64,000 nucleotides of DNA. It comes from Shewanella sp. 1CM18E (GTDB lineage: Bacteria; Pseudomonadota; Gammaproteobacteria; Enterobacterales; Shewanellaceae). A model generated the notes under the pieces. The model was not told the origin of the DNA. It was given only the letters and a program-made list of their open reading frames with translations, and did no database searches. Both the position numbers and the translations under genes were made by a program. The DNA is taken from assembly GCF_023161665.1 (NCBI RefSeq), contig NZ_JALNTW010000011.1:62001-126000 (forward strand). Reading direction: 5' to 3'. This document shows positions 55,753 through 64,000 of this stretch, piece after piece (position 1 is the stretch's first letter; the number at the start of each line of letters is the position of its first letter).

Positions 55753-57966
55753 CTACCAGTTCTTACCAATAAACAGGAATACGGTTTTCTCGCCGTCATC
55801 TGATGCGCCAAAACCAAAGGCCGCTGGGCCAACGCTAGTATCTATACCTAAATACAAACTACCAGCGTAAATTAAGTCATCAAGTGACACATTATCTTTT
55901 TGGTTCCAGACATTACCCGCCTCAATACTGGTACCAAGATATAACGGATACTCAGTCATACCCAATACATCACGGCCCAAGTCATATTGGTAGACAAAGG
56001 CGCCAAAAACCTTATGCGATCCATAAAGTGCATTCTTGTGATAACCAGACAAATTTAAAAAGCCACCAAGCTCTGATACGTTAACGGTAAACGCGCCGTC
56101 TTTATCAACTGTGGCCAATGATGCAATACCCACAAACGCGTGGTTGCCCACACCAACGGCACCGCGCCAATCGGCTTCATATTGCATTGAGAAATCTGAA
56201 GACTCAGCTAAACCATTTAAGTCATAGCCCTCTTTACGCATATACATATTAAATGTGAAGCGGTTACCAGAGGTGGGGAAGTTAATACTGTTTAAGTCAT
56301 CATAGGCAAACTTAAAATAACCACCGTAACCGTCGTATGGCACTCTGCCAAACGTCCATAAATCATTTTCAAGATCGCCTTTTTCGCCTAGCAAGCCAAT
56401 CTCAACCATACCATTTTGAGTATAGTTAATACCTATCCCAAGCTCTGCACGGTAAGCGGTTTGCTTGAGCTCTAAGACGCGATTGTTATTTTCAAAAAAT
56501 CCCCAGTCTTTCAGCTCATATTCAACTCGTGCGCGACTAAAGTAAGTTTGCTCTTTTACCAATGGCTGATAAAACTCTGAAGCAATTAACTTATCAAATC
56601 CGAGCGAGAGCTCATTGCGCCACTCGCCGCCGTTTTCGGTAAGTTCGGTCATGGTGTAAGCCATATCCAAGGAAATCACCGAATCTAAGCTAAAGTCATC
56701 TTCCCAGCTAAAGCCTAGTTGGAAATAGTTTGGCCCCCAAGACTTAGCTTTGGTGCGAACCGTTAACACCCTTCCTTCTTCTGTGTCAGTAAATTCAGCA
56801 TCGACACGCTCAAATTTATCTAACGCGTAAATTCTATCTAGGCCTGCCTCTAGAGATTCAACCGTTACGTGCTCGCCCACGTTAAGATCTAAGTTATCAG
56901 CTAATAACTTCTCGCTGACTTTAGAGTCATTATCGTAAATCACCTTAATCAGTGGTCTGTCGATATCATCCAGCCATTGCTGACTTTTGCTTTTTTTACT
57001 GACGACATACTGCTGATAGTCTTTGTTATCGACACTGTATTGCTCTAACTTATCAGCCTGTTCGCGGGCCGCAATCTCCCCTAACGGCAAAGCGATTGGC
57101 ATAATGCTAAAGTCAGTGGTGCTTAGCTCACCAATATTAGGCCTAATTAGAATGTCATGATCAGTTAGCAGTGCCTTTTGTCTGTCAGAGCTGGCATTGG
57201 TAAGTATTGTGGACAATTGATTAAGCACAGCGACGGTACTATTAATCTCTTGCTGCTTCATTAAAGGCGAGCCAATATCCACAGCGATAACTATGTCAGC
57301 TCCCATAGCCTTCACCACATCCACAGGCATATTGTTAGCGATACCGCCATCAACCAATAAATTGCCATCTATAATTGCTGGCTGCAATGCGCCAGGGACA
57401 GAAGCTGATGCCTGCATGGCAGCAACAATACTGCCAGAATCTAGCACTACGGGTTCACTGGTGGCTAAGTTGGTCGCCACTGCGCGATAAGGAATAGATA
57501 AGTCATCAAAGTCACCAAACTGATGCACAAGATCGGTTGAGCTACGCAGTAACTGCGACATAGATTGACCCCGTAACAAACCAGCCGGAGTTTTTACCTC
57601 TTCATCGCTATAACCGATATTGATAGGAATATTAAACTGATCGCGGGTTTCTTTATCACGATAGCTAAGTGACTCTCTTGGGATAGTATCTGAATACCCT
57701 TTGTCCCACTTGGTATTCATCATAATCGCTTCAATTTCTGCCGCGCTGTATCCTAGCGCATACATACCACCAACATAGGCACCAATACTGGTACCCGCAA
57801 TATAATCAATGGGGATCTGCTTTTCTTCGAGGACTTTAAGTACACCAATATGGGCCGCGCCTTTTGCGCCACCACCACTTAATACTAATCCTATTTTTGG
57901 ACGTTCCTGCGCAAGAGCAATTGGACTTGCTATTGCTAAACAAAGAATAATAATTCTATGTATCAT
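55753..57966 (-). CDS. patatin-like phospholipase with POTRA and beta-barrel (PlpD type)
   Basis: 737 residues, signal peptide (ends ALAQ, about residue 19). The patatin domain (about 25-215) has the oxyanion loop GGGAKGAAHIGV, the Ser in GTSIG and the Asp in VDGGIANN. A POTRA-like domain (about 345-415) and a C-terminal barrel (about 430-737, ending in FIGKNW) follow. This is the type Vd secretion plan, in which the barrel sends the lipase to the cell surface. Whether the passenger is released is not visible. Confidence 0.88.
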   Translation of the reverse strand: MIHRIIILCLAIASPIALAQERPKIGLVLSGGGAKGAAHIGVLKVLEEKQIPIDYIAGTSIGAYVGGMYALGYSAAEIEAIMMNTKWDKGYSDTIPRESLSYRDKETRDQFNIPINIGYSDEEVKTPAGLLRGQSMSQLLRSSTDLVHQFGDFDDLSIPYRAVATNLATSEPVVLDSGSIVAAMQASASVPGALQPAIIDGNLLVDGGIANNMPVDVVKAMGADIVIAVDIGSPLMKQQEINSTVAVLNQLSTILTNASSDRQKALLTDHDILIRPNIGELSTTDFSIMPIALPLGEIAAREQADKLEQYSVDNKDYQQYVVSKKSKSQQWLDDIDRPLIKVIYDNDSKVSEKLLADNLDLNVGEHVTVESLEAGLDRIYALDKFERVDAEFTDTEEGRVLTVRTKAKSWGPNYFQLGFSWEDDFSLDSVISLDMAYTMTELTENGGEWRNELSLGFDKLIASEFYQPLVKEQTYFSRARVEYELKDWGFFENNNRVLELKQTAYRAELGIGINYTQNGMVEIGLLGEKGDLENDLWTFGRVPYDGYGGYFKFAYDDLNSINFPTSGNRFTFNMYMRKEGYDLNGLAESSDFSMQYEADWRGAVGVGNHAFVGIASLATVDKDGAFTVNVSELGGFLNLSGYHKNALYGSHKVFGAFVYQYDLGRDVLGMTEYPLYLGTSIEAGNVWNQKDNVSLDDLIYAGSLYLGIDTSVGPAAFGFGASDDGEKTVFLFIGKNW

Positions 57967-58048
57967 AATGTCTTTTTCGACTCTTTAAGTTATGTCTTAA
58001 CGTATTTGATTTACACTCGAGCTGCAAGGTGTTGTGCCGCTATTAACC

Positions 58049-61000
58049 CTACCCTTCAGCTATCAGCGGTTGCTTTAATCCCATAAATACTTCTATATCT
58101 TTCACTGACATTGGCTTAGCAAAGTAATAGCCCTGAATAACATAACAACCACGACTAAATACCTGCTCAAGCTGCTCATGAGTTTCGACACCTTCAGCAA
58201 CTACGTCTAACTTTAGGTTTCTTGCTAACTCTATAATACTGCTGGCAATGGCTTGATCCGCCTTATTTGAAGCGATATCAATCAGGAATGAGCGATCAAT
58301 TTTTAAGGTATTTACTTCAAAGTGACGTAAGTATGCCAGTGATGAGTAACCAGTACCAAAGTCGTCAATAGCTACATCAATGTTGATCTTTTTTAGCGCC
58401 TTAAGGTGCTGCTTAGCAACCTTTAGCTCTTTCATTAATACGCCTTCGGTGATTTCAAGCGACAAATTAGCATTTGGCATTTGCGTCTCCACTAACACTT
58501 GCTGTACACCTTTGATAAAGTCTGGCTGCCTAAAGTGCAGCGCCGACACATTGACCGACACTTTTATCTGTTCATCTAATTGTCGACTCCAAGGCGCTGC
58601 AATTCGACACGCTTCGCGCATCACCCAACGATCTATTTCAACAATAAGCCCACAGGCTTCAGCCACTTTGATGAAAATATCGGTACGAACATAGCCCTCA
58701 GTCGGGTGATTCCAACGTAGCAAGGCCTCAACTCCAACCAACTTATCACTATTTAAAATATCGATTTGCGGTTGGAAGTGCAGCTCAAACTCATTGCGCT
58801 CAATGGCTTTACGTAAGTCAGCCTCAAGCCTTAGGTGGTATAGCGCCTCAGCATTACGCTCTTGCGAATAGTACTTAAAGATCCCTTTGCCTTCCTCTTT
58901 GGCATGATACATGGCCAAATCAGCATTCTTAATAAGTGCTTCGGGCTGCTTAGCATCTTCAGGCCATAAGCTGACCCCAATACTGGTTGAAATAAAGAAC
59001 TCACGACCATATAACTCAAACGGCTTTTGAATGCATTCAAGCAACTGTTCACAAAGGTAGTTTATTTCATCAATATTAGGATTTTCACGCAGTAATATTA
59101 CAAACTCATCGCCACCGAAGCGGCACAACACATGTTGTTCAGCGATAAGCGCTTGTAGGCGGCTTGATGCCTCAACTAATAACGCATCCCCCATACTGTG
59201 ACCATAAGAGTCATTTACATGCTTAAATCTATCTAAGTCTAAAAACAATAAGGCTAAGTTACCGCCCTCCTTTTCAGCTTGATACACCGACTGAGATAAC
59301 TTACTCGAGAACAATGTCCTATTCGGCAGTGCAGTTAACACATCGTAGTTTGCTAAGCGGCGTAATTCTGACTCAGCGCGTTTACGCTCGGTGATATCAG
59401 AAAACACCACCACGTAATGTGTTGCATCGCCATTACCGTCTAGAATGGCCGAAACGTTGAGCCACACTGCACGCTTATGATTTTCCAAATTCGCAACATG
59501 GCACTCGCCAGCCCAATTTAGCCGTTGAGTTAAAATATCAGCGAGTCGCTTATCTAATTTTTCACCTTGTAGTACGTCATTAAATGGCAGACCAATCAAG
59601 CGTTGAGCATCAAGACCTATCATGTCTTGCGCCGCCTTATTGGTCACTTCTATAACTTCATCACGGTCGAAAATCAGCAATGCTTCAGAGGTATTTTCAA
59701 ATGCTTGTGCCAGCAGATAGATATCGTTTTTCAGCTTACGCTGCTCGGTAATATCACTGTAAATCCCCGCTACCCGCTCAATCGTGCCAGTAAGTGGATT
59801 ACGCTTAACCGGTCGTCCCATGACCCGCAACCAACCCCAGCTTTTATGTTTGGTCCAATAACGGTATTCCACTTCAAAGCGATCGGTTCGCTCATGTAAC
59901 ATATCTTGCCACGCTGCTAGGGTTTCACTGGCATCATCTCTATGGATGGCAAATTCTTCAAGGCGCAAATAGATTTGTGGTTTATCAGCACTTAATAAGC
60001 CTTCGGTATTTTCAACCCTGAATAGCTCGGTTTCTAGCTGCCACTCCCAGAGTTCAGAGTTACTACCTTTTAGTGCTTGTTTGAGACGGTCTTCACTATC
60101 TGTCAGGGCCGAGTTAATCCGTCTAAACGCTCTAACTTGTTGCTGACGAATGAAAATAATGCCTAAGCCAGCTAACATAAAACACAGGATCAGCAAGCCA
60201 GTAAACCAAGAGGTTTGCCACCAGTACTTTTCTACGTAGAAGTTAAATGAGAAAGGTTGCTCTGACCAAACCTCATTATCAAGACTAATGATATCGATAA
60301 CGTAAGAGCCAGCCTCTAACCCAGAGATATTAAGCTGAGACTTACCCTCGAGATAAAGGTAATTGCTGTCGCTATTATCAGACTCTCGGCGCAAACGATA
60401 CTTAAGCTGTAATGGTTTATCGTCGAGGTAATTCTTACGTGCAAATTCAAAGCTAATAAGCTGCGCGCCGGGCAATATGTGGTGGCCGGTTTGTGGTAAC
60501 AAACTTAGCTCGGTGCGCGACTCAAAATAGACTTCCATCGATTCAAGCATAACCACGTCATTAGGCGAGCGGTTTTGCAGTAAATCAACATCGACTAACA
60601 TAGCTCCATCTGGTGTACCAAGGTAAAGGCCACGCTCTGAGACAAAATAAGCCCCTTCATTAAGCTCATCACTAATCAAGCCATCTTGTGGTGAAATAAC
60701 GATGACTTCACCGCTGTTTAAATCTTTACGGATCAGTGAGCGCGGACACCCAACTAAGCGATAATGATCGATATTCTCAATAAAAAAGATACCACTGCAA
60801 CTAATATCCCATCTGTCAGTAATGCTTTCAGTGGCGCCATTTCGCACATTAAAACCCAACACACCATGAGCTTCGAGACCAAGCCAAAGCTCACCAGGGT
60901 CTACTTCACTAATAAAGCGCACTGTAGACTCACCAGCTTCGGTGACGATTGCATCCATTTTAGGGTGGAAAGTTAGCTGTGAGTCTAAGTAGCCAAAAAT

Positions 61001-62512
61001 CCGATTCCCCCCCACCCATAATCGGCCATAGCTATCACGAGTTATTGCCATAATCACCAAAGCGGGAGAACTATTCATGGAGCTAACAAGTTTTACCCGC
61101 TCAGGCTCCAATAACCCCTGCTGCCAATAAAACAGACCTCGGCTAGTTGCAAACCAAATCCGCCCTTTGATAACGCTGTCAAAATAAGTGGTATAAACCA
61201 CACTACTTTGCAAAGATTCTTTACCGCCCGACCAACTTGCAAAGCTTTCGCTGTGAAAAGTCGCTTTATTTACCACTGAGAGACCGTTGGTACTAGACAG
61301 CAATAAATGCTCTTCATCTAAAGGATCTATCTTATAAATACTGTCACTTTGGCGTATGCCATATGGGTTGATTTGATAGGACTTTTGAGTTCGTTTGTCG
61401 ATTAAAATTAGGCCATTATCTGTGCCTAACCAAAGATGATTACCTTCAGCAAAAATCGACCACACTAACTCATCTTGTATTTTATAAGGCGCAGCCCCGG
61501 TAAATTTATCCAGGAGAAAATCAGGCTCTATCGCCAAAATAGCCACACCATCACCGGAGCCGCCCACCCAAACTAAGCCGGTTTCATCAACTGCAATATC
61601 AAAGGTATAGTCTATATTGGACTTTTGCTTAAGTGCATCACCGTAAAAGGTGCCGGTCTGCTCTCCCGGTAACCAACGCAGTAAACCTGTGTGAGTTGAA
61701 AGCCAAAGGTACCCCTGCTTGTCTTCGGCAATGTTGCTAACATAATGTTCAAGCTGCTCGACTTTACCAATCGACAGGCTTTGCAAGTCAATTTCAAACA
61801 GACCTTTAGTGCTACTTATCCAAGCTCGGCCAGCCGAATCTTTAAAGCTATAGTTAATATCGCCCCAGGTATCATCCCAATCTAAAACCTGCTGCCGAAC
61901 TCCATAGCTATCACGCACTTCTAGCTGCCGATCGCGGCCAATAAGCAAGCTATCATCACTAAGCGCAAACATGATCCTTGAGGGCTGATCGGGATGACTT
62001 GGCAGGAAGCTGATTCGGTTCAGCGTCATTGCTTGGTAATTAAAACGCAGTAACTCACCTTCATAGGTAAGCAACAAGCGGTCGCCATTGGCGTCTTCAA
62101 TCTGAGACGCTATGCCTCCACCGCGATATTCAGGAAATAACTCAGGAGTGCCAAACTCAAGGAAGTGATTGGTCTTTATATCGTACAAATAAACGTTATA
62201 AATGCCACTAACAAGCAGGTGCCGTTCACTAATCGGTTCGGCCAAATATAAGATGCTGTCGCTTAACTGAGATTGTAAGCCGCTTTTATCGATACGTCGT
62301 ACTTTGTTACTACTTGCGCGATACAGACCTTCGTCAGTTGCCAGCCAAGTAAAGCCGTGTTGATCAAAACTGATATCCCAAACTGTACCGTTTGTCAGCC
62401 CATCACTTGCAGTAAACACCCGCTGAACAACGCCGCTAGCCAATGCGGGGGCAGCGCCGGAAATAAGAAATAAGAGTAAGCTAAACCAAATTTTTTTAAT
62501 TATTATTTTCAT
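58049..62512 (-). CDS. two-component-regulator-propeller / PAS / GGDEF / EAL sensor protein
   Basis: 1,487 residues. A signal peptide or N-terminal helix is followed by a large periplasmic beta-propeller with Reg_prop repeats (WLATDEGLY, WISSTKGLFEI, WLSTHTGLL, LWLGTDNGL, IWFATSRGLFYW; about 30-640), a Y_Y_Y-type domain (about 680-745), one membrane helix (about 760-780), two PAS domains (about 810-1045), GGDEF at about 1133-1137 and EAL (VEALLRWNHP) near 1262. EAL residues ITEG, DDFGTGYSS, LKIDRSF and VAEGVET are intact. It joins the sensor layout of hybrid two-component systems to a cyclic-di-GMP output. Start at ATG 62512; a GTG at 62524 is also possible. Confidence 0.9.
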   Translation of the reverse strand: MKIIIKKIWFSLLLFLISGAAPALASGVVQRVFTASDGLTNGTVWDISFDQHGFTWLATDEGLYRASSNKVRRIDKSGLQSQLSDSILYLAEPISERHLLVSGIYNVYLYDIKTNHFLEFGTPELFPEYRGGGIASQIEDANGDRLLLTYEGELLRFNYQAMTLNRISFLPSHPDQPSRIMFALSDDSLLIGRDRQLEVRDSYGVRQQVLDWDDTWGDINYSFKDSAGRAWISSTKGLFEIDLQSLSIGKVEQLEHYVSNIAEDKQGYLWLSTHTGLLRWLPGEQTGTFYGDALKQKSNIDYTFDIAVDETGLVWVGGSGDGVAILAIEPDFLLDKFTGAAPYKIQDELVWSIFAEGNHLWLGTDNGLILIDKRTQKSYQINPYGIRQSDSIYKIDPLDEEHLLLSSTNGLSVVNKATFHSESFASWSGGKESLQSSVVYTTYFDSVIKGRIWFATSRGLFYWQQGLLEPERVKLVSSMNSSPALVIMAITRDSYGRLWVGGNRIFGYLDSQLTFHPKMDAIVTEAGESTVRFISEVDPGELWLGLEAHGVLGFNVRNGATESITDRWDISCSGIFFIENIDHYRLVGCPRSLIRKDLNSGEVIVISPQDGLISDELNEGAYFVSERGLYLGTPDGAMLVDVDLLQNRSPNDVVMLESMEVYFESRTELSLLPQTGHHILPGAQLISFEFARKNYLDDKPLQLKYRLRRESDNSDSNYLYLEGKSQLNISGLEAGSYVIDIISLDNEVWSEQPFSFNFYVEKYWWQTSWFTGLLILCFMLAGLGIIFIRQQQVRAFRRINSALTDSEDRLKQALKGSNSELWEWQLETELFRVENTEGLLSADKPQIYLRLEEFAIHRDDASETLAAWQDMLHERTDRFEVEYRYWTKHKSWGWLRVMGRPVKRNPLTGTIERVAGIYSDITEQRKLKNDIYLLAQAFENTSEALLIFDRDEVIEVTNKAAQDMIGLDAQRLIGLPFNDVLQGEKLDKRLADILTQRLNWAGECHVANLENHKRAVWLNVSAILDGNGDATHYVVVFSDITERKRAESELRRLANYDVLTALPNRTLFSSKLSQSVYQAEKEGGNLALLFLDLDRFKHVNDSYGHSMGDALLVEASSRLQALIAEQHVLCRFGGDEFVILLRENPNIDEINYLCEQLLECIQKPFELYGREFFISTSIGVSLWPEDAKQPEALIKNADLAMYHAKEEGKGIFKYYSQERNAEALYHLRLEADLRKAIERNEFELHFQPQIDILNSDKLVGVEALLRWNHPTEGYVRTDIFIKVAEACGLIVEIDRWVMREACRIAAPWSRQLDEQIKVSVNVSALHFRQPDFIKGVQQVLVETQMPNANLSLEITEGVLMKELKVAKQHLKALKKINIDVAIDDFGTGYSSLAYLRHFEVNTLKIDRSFLIDIASNKADQAIASSIIELARNLKLDVVAEGVETHEQLEQVFSRGCYVIQGYYFAKPMSVKDIEVFMGLKQPLIAEG

Positions 62513-62608
62513 CTGCTTTACCACGTTCAGATTAACCTGAATGTATCATTTAGGTAACAGATATTCACCCTTTGATTGCTTAAAAAGCATTCTAAAAAAT
62601 AATGAGAT

Positions 62609-62640
62609 ATAAAAAAAGCGCCCCTAAGAGCGCCTTTTAA
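62609..62640 (-). terminator. terminator of lpdA
   Basis: On the minus strand AAAAGGCGCTC pairs with GGGCGCTTTTT around a TTAG loop, with two G-U pairs, and a long T-run follows. Confidence 0.75.
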
Positions 62641-62655
62641 AATATTAGCAAATGC

Positions 62656-64000
62656 TTACTTTTTCTTCTTTGCCTTTGGGTTTGGCAAGTCAGTGATTGA
62701 ACCTTCGTAAATTTCTGCCGCTAAACCAACTGACTCATGCAGTGTTGGGTGAGCATGAATGGTCAATGCTAGATCTTCAGCATCACAACCCATTTCAATT
62801 GCTAGGCCGATTTCACCTAGAAGTTCACCACCATTAACACCAACAATAGCACCACCAATTACACGGTGTGTTTCTTTGTCGAAAATTAGCTTAGTCATAC
62901 CATCTGCACAATCAGATGCGATTGCACGACCACTTGCAGCCCATGGGAAAGTCGCAGTTTCGTAAGCAACACCTTGCTCTTTTGCTTCTTTCTCAGTTAA
63001 ACCAACCCAAGCTACTTCTGGGTCAGTGTAGGCAATTGATGGAATAACTTTAGGGTCGAAGTAGTGCTTAAGACCAGAAATCACTTCCGCCGCTACGTGA
63101 CCTTCATGCACACCTTTGTGTGCAAGCATTGGTTGACCAACAATGTCACCAATTGCATAGATGTTTGGTACGTTAGTACGCATCTGCTTATCAACATTGA
63201 TAAAGCCACGCTCATCAACATTAACGCCTGCTTTCTCTGCGTCTAAGCCTTTACCGTTTGGAATACGGCCGATAGCAACCAATACTGCGTCGTAACGAAC
63301 TGGCTCAGCTGGTGCTTTCTTGCCTTCCATTGTTACGTAAATGCCATCTTCTTTAGCTTCTACAGCAGTCACTTTGGTTTCAAGCATCAAGTTGAACTTC
63401 TTCTTGATCTTCTTGGTGTAAACGCGAACTACGTCTTTGTCTGCTGCAGGGATAACTTGGTCGAACATCTCAACCACGTCAATCTCACTACCTAGTGAAG
63501 AGTAAACTGTACCCATTTCTAGACCGATGATACCGCCGCCCATAACAAGCAGCTTGCCTGGAACTTCTTTCAGTTCTAGCGCATCAGTTGAGTCCCATAC
63601 ACGTGGGTCTTCATGAGGAATAAATGGTAATTGGATTGGGCGAGAACCCGCAGCAATAATTGCTTGCTCAAAATGAACAACTTTAACGCCGTCTTCACCT
63701 TGAACTTCTAGCGTGTTAGGACCAGTGAATTTACCTAGACCATTAACCACGTTAACTTTACGCATTTTAGACATGCCGCCTAAACCGCTAGTTAGCTGAC
63801 CGATTACTGATTTTTTGTATTCACGTAGCTTATCAAGATCAATCTGAGGCTCACCAAAAACTACACCGTGGCTAGAAACGGCTTTTGCTTCTTCAATCAC
63901 TTTAGAAACGTGAAGCAAAGCTTTAGAAGGGATACAACCCACGTTTAGACATACACCTCCTAGCGTGCTGAAACGTTCAACGATAACAGTATCTAGACCT
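62656..64000 (-). CDS. lpdA: dihydrolipoamide dehydrogenase, partial (5' end outside window)
   Basis: E3 component shared by pyruvate and 2-oxoglutarate dehydrogenase complexes. The visible part begins within GLDTVIVERFSTLGG and carries the redox disulfide CLNVGC, NAD-binding VMGGGIIGLEMGTVYSSLG, AIGDIVGQPMLAHKG and the active-site HAHPTLHESVG. Only about 28 N-terminal residues are missing. Internal Val/GTG codons make a false start near 63942, since homology continues to the window edge. aceE and aceF would be expected just beyond. Confidence 0.95.
   Translation of the reverse strand, partial: GLDTVIVERFSTLGGVCLNVGCIPSKALLHVSKVIEEAKAVSSHGVVFGEPQIDLDKLREYKKSVIGQLTSGLGGMSKMRKVNVVNGLGKFTGPNTLEVQGEDGVKVVHFEQAIIAAGSRPIQLPFIPHEDPRVWDSTDALELKEVPGKLLVMGGGIIGLEMGTVYSSLGSEIDVVEMFDQVIPAADKDVVRVYTKKIKKKFNLMLETKVTAVEAKEDGIYVTMEGKKAPAEPVRYDAVLVAIGRIPNGKGLDAEKAGVNVDERGFINVDKQMRTNVPNIYAIGDIVGQPMLAHKGVHEGHVAAEVISGLKHYFDPKVIPSIAYTDPEVAWVGLTEKEAKEQGVAYETATFPWAASGRAIASDCADGMTKLIFDKETHRVIGGAIVGVNGGELLGEIGLAIEMGCDAEDLALTIHAHPTLHESVGLAAEIYEGSITDLPNPKAKKKK

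Noticed and set aside
62656..63942. lpdA starting at 63942
   Set aside because: That is an internal GTG; the protein continues as lpdA to the right edge of the window, including the redox Cys.

Overview
This window looks like chromosomal DNA of a marine Shewanella or close relative (Gammaproteobacteria, Alteromonadales). The evidence is the moderate to low GC content, an OmcA/MtrC-family outer-surface multiheme cytochrome, many cyclic-di-GMP proteins, and the order lpdA / GGDEF-EAL / patatin / acnB / rsd / hemE / GGDEF-EAL / SDR / purD / purH / zntR-like / permease. From memory this order matches one part of the S. oneidensis chromosome; I could not check it here. No phage, insertion sequence, rRNA or CRISPR array was seen.

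Layout. 1-9.7 kb holds an edge-truncated membrane protein, ubiA, uvrD, a RidA-family gene, a GGDEF-EAL protein preceded by an unlisted 48-codon ORF, a NUDIX hydrolase and an nfeD plus two-SPFH operon. 10-19.3 kb holds a Tsx-like nucleoside channel convergent with uridine phosphorylase, a YdcH-like protein, MscS, a radical SAM protein, ElaA, and an EmrAB-type pump with a divergent LysR regulator. 19.3-24 kb holds a nine-CXXCH MtrC-like lipoprotein, a SnoaL-like/LysR pair and a YeeN-type YebC protein.

24-36.4 kb is a nearly self-contained selenium and formate dehydrogenase region: yedF (with two decayed copies of its 3' end beside it), yedE/fdhT, fdhD, tRNA-Sec (selC), selB, selA, fdhE, and the three-subunit formate dehydrogenase. 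Its catalytic gene contains an in-frame TGA followed by a clear SECIS hairpin. Its parts cover likely selenium or sulfur handling (YedE, YedF), Sec-tRNA synthesis (SelC, SelA), Sec decoding (SelB, SECIS), cofactor sulfuration (FdhD), assembly (FdhE) and the enzyme itself. The 3' ends of selB and selC overlap on opposite strands.

37-43 kb holds a DCC-family protein, a DUF318 (ArsP-like) permease whose cytoplasmic loop carries six Cys-Cys repeats, its ZntR-like regulator with a 20-bp-spacer promoter, and purH and purD separated by a structured spacer. 43-51 kb holds a small unknown protein, an SDR, a GGDEF-EAL protein with an altered EAL signature, a pair of spondin-domain exported proteins followed by an orphan OmpR-type regulator, hemE, a likely small RNA, and rsd. 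51.9-64 kb holds acnB (GTG start), hxpB, a PlpD-like patatin with a beta-barrel, a 1,487-residue propeller/PAS/GGDEF/EAL sensor, and lpdA running off the right edge.

Several starts were moved from the longest reading frame to an internal ATG or GTG with a better ribosome site and family fit (uvrD, nfeD, udp, ydcH-like, elaA, yeeN-like, yedF, fdnG, zntR-like, acnB, response regulator). All functions are inferred from sequence recognition alone; no database search was possible.
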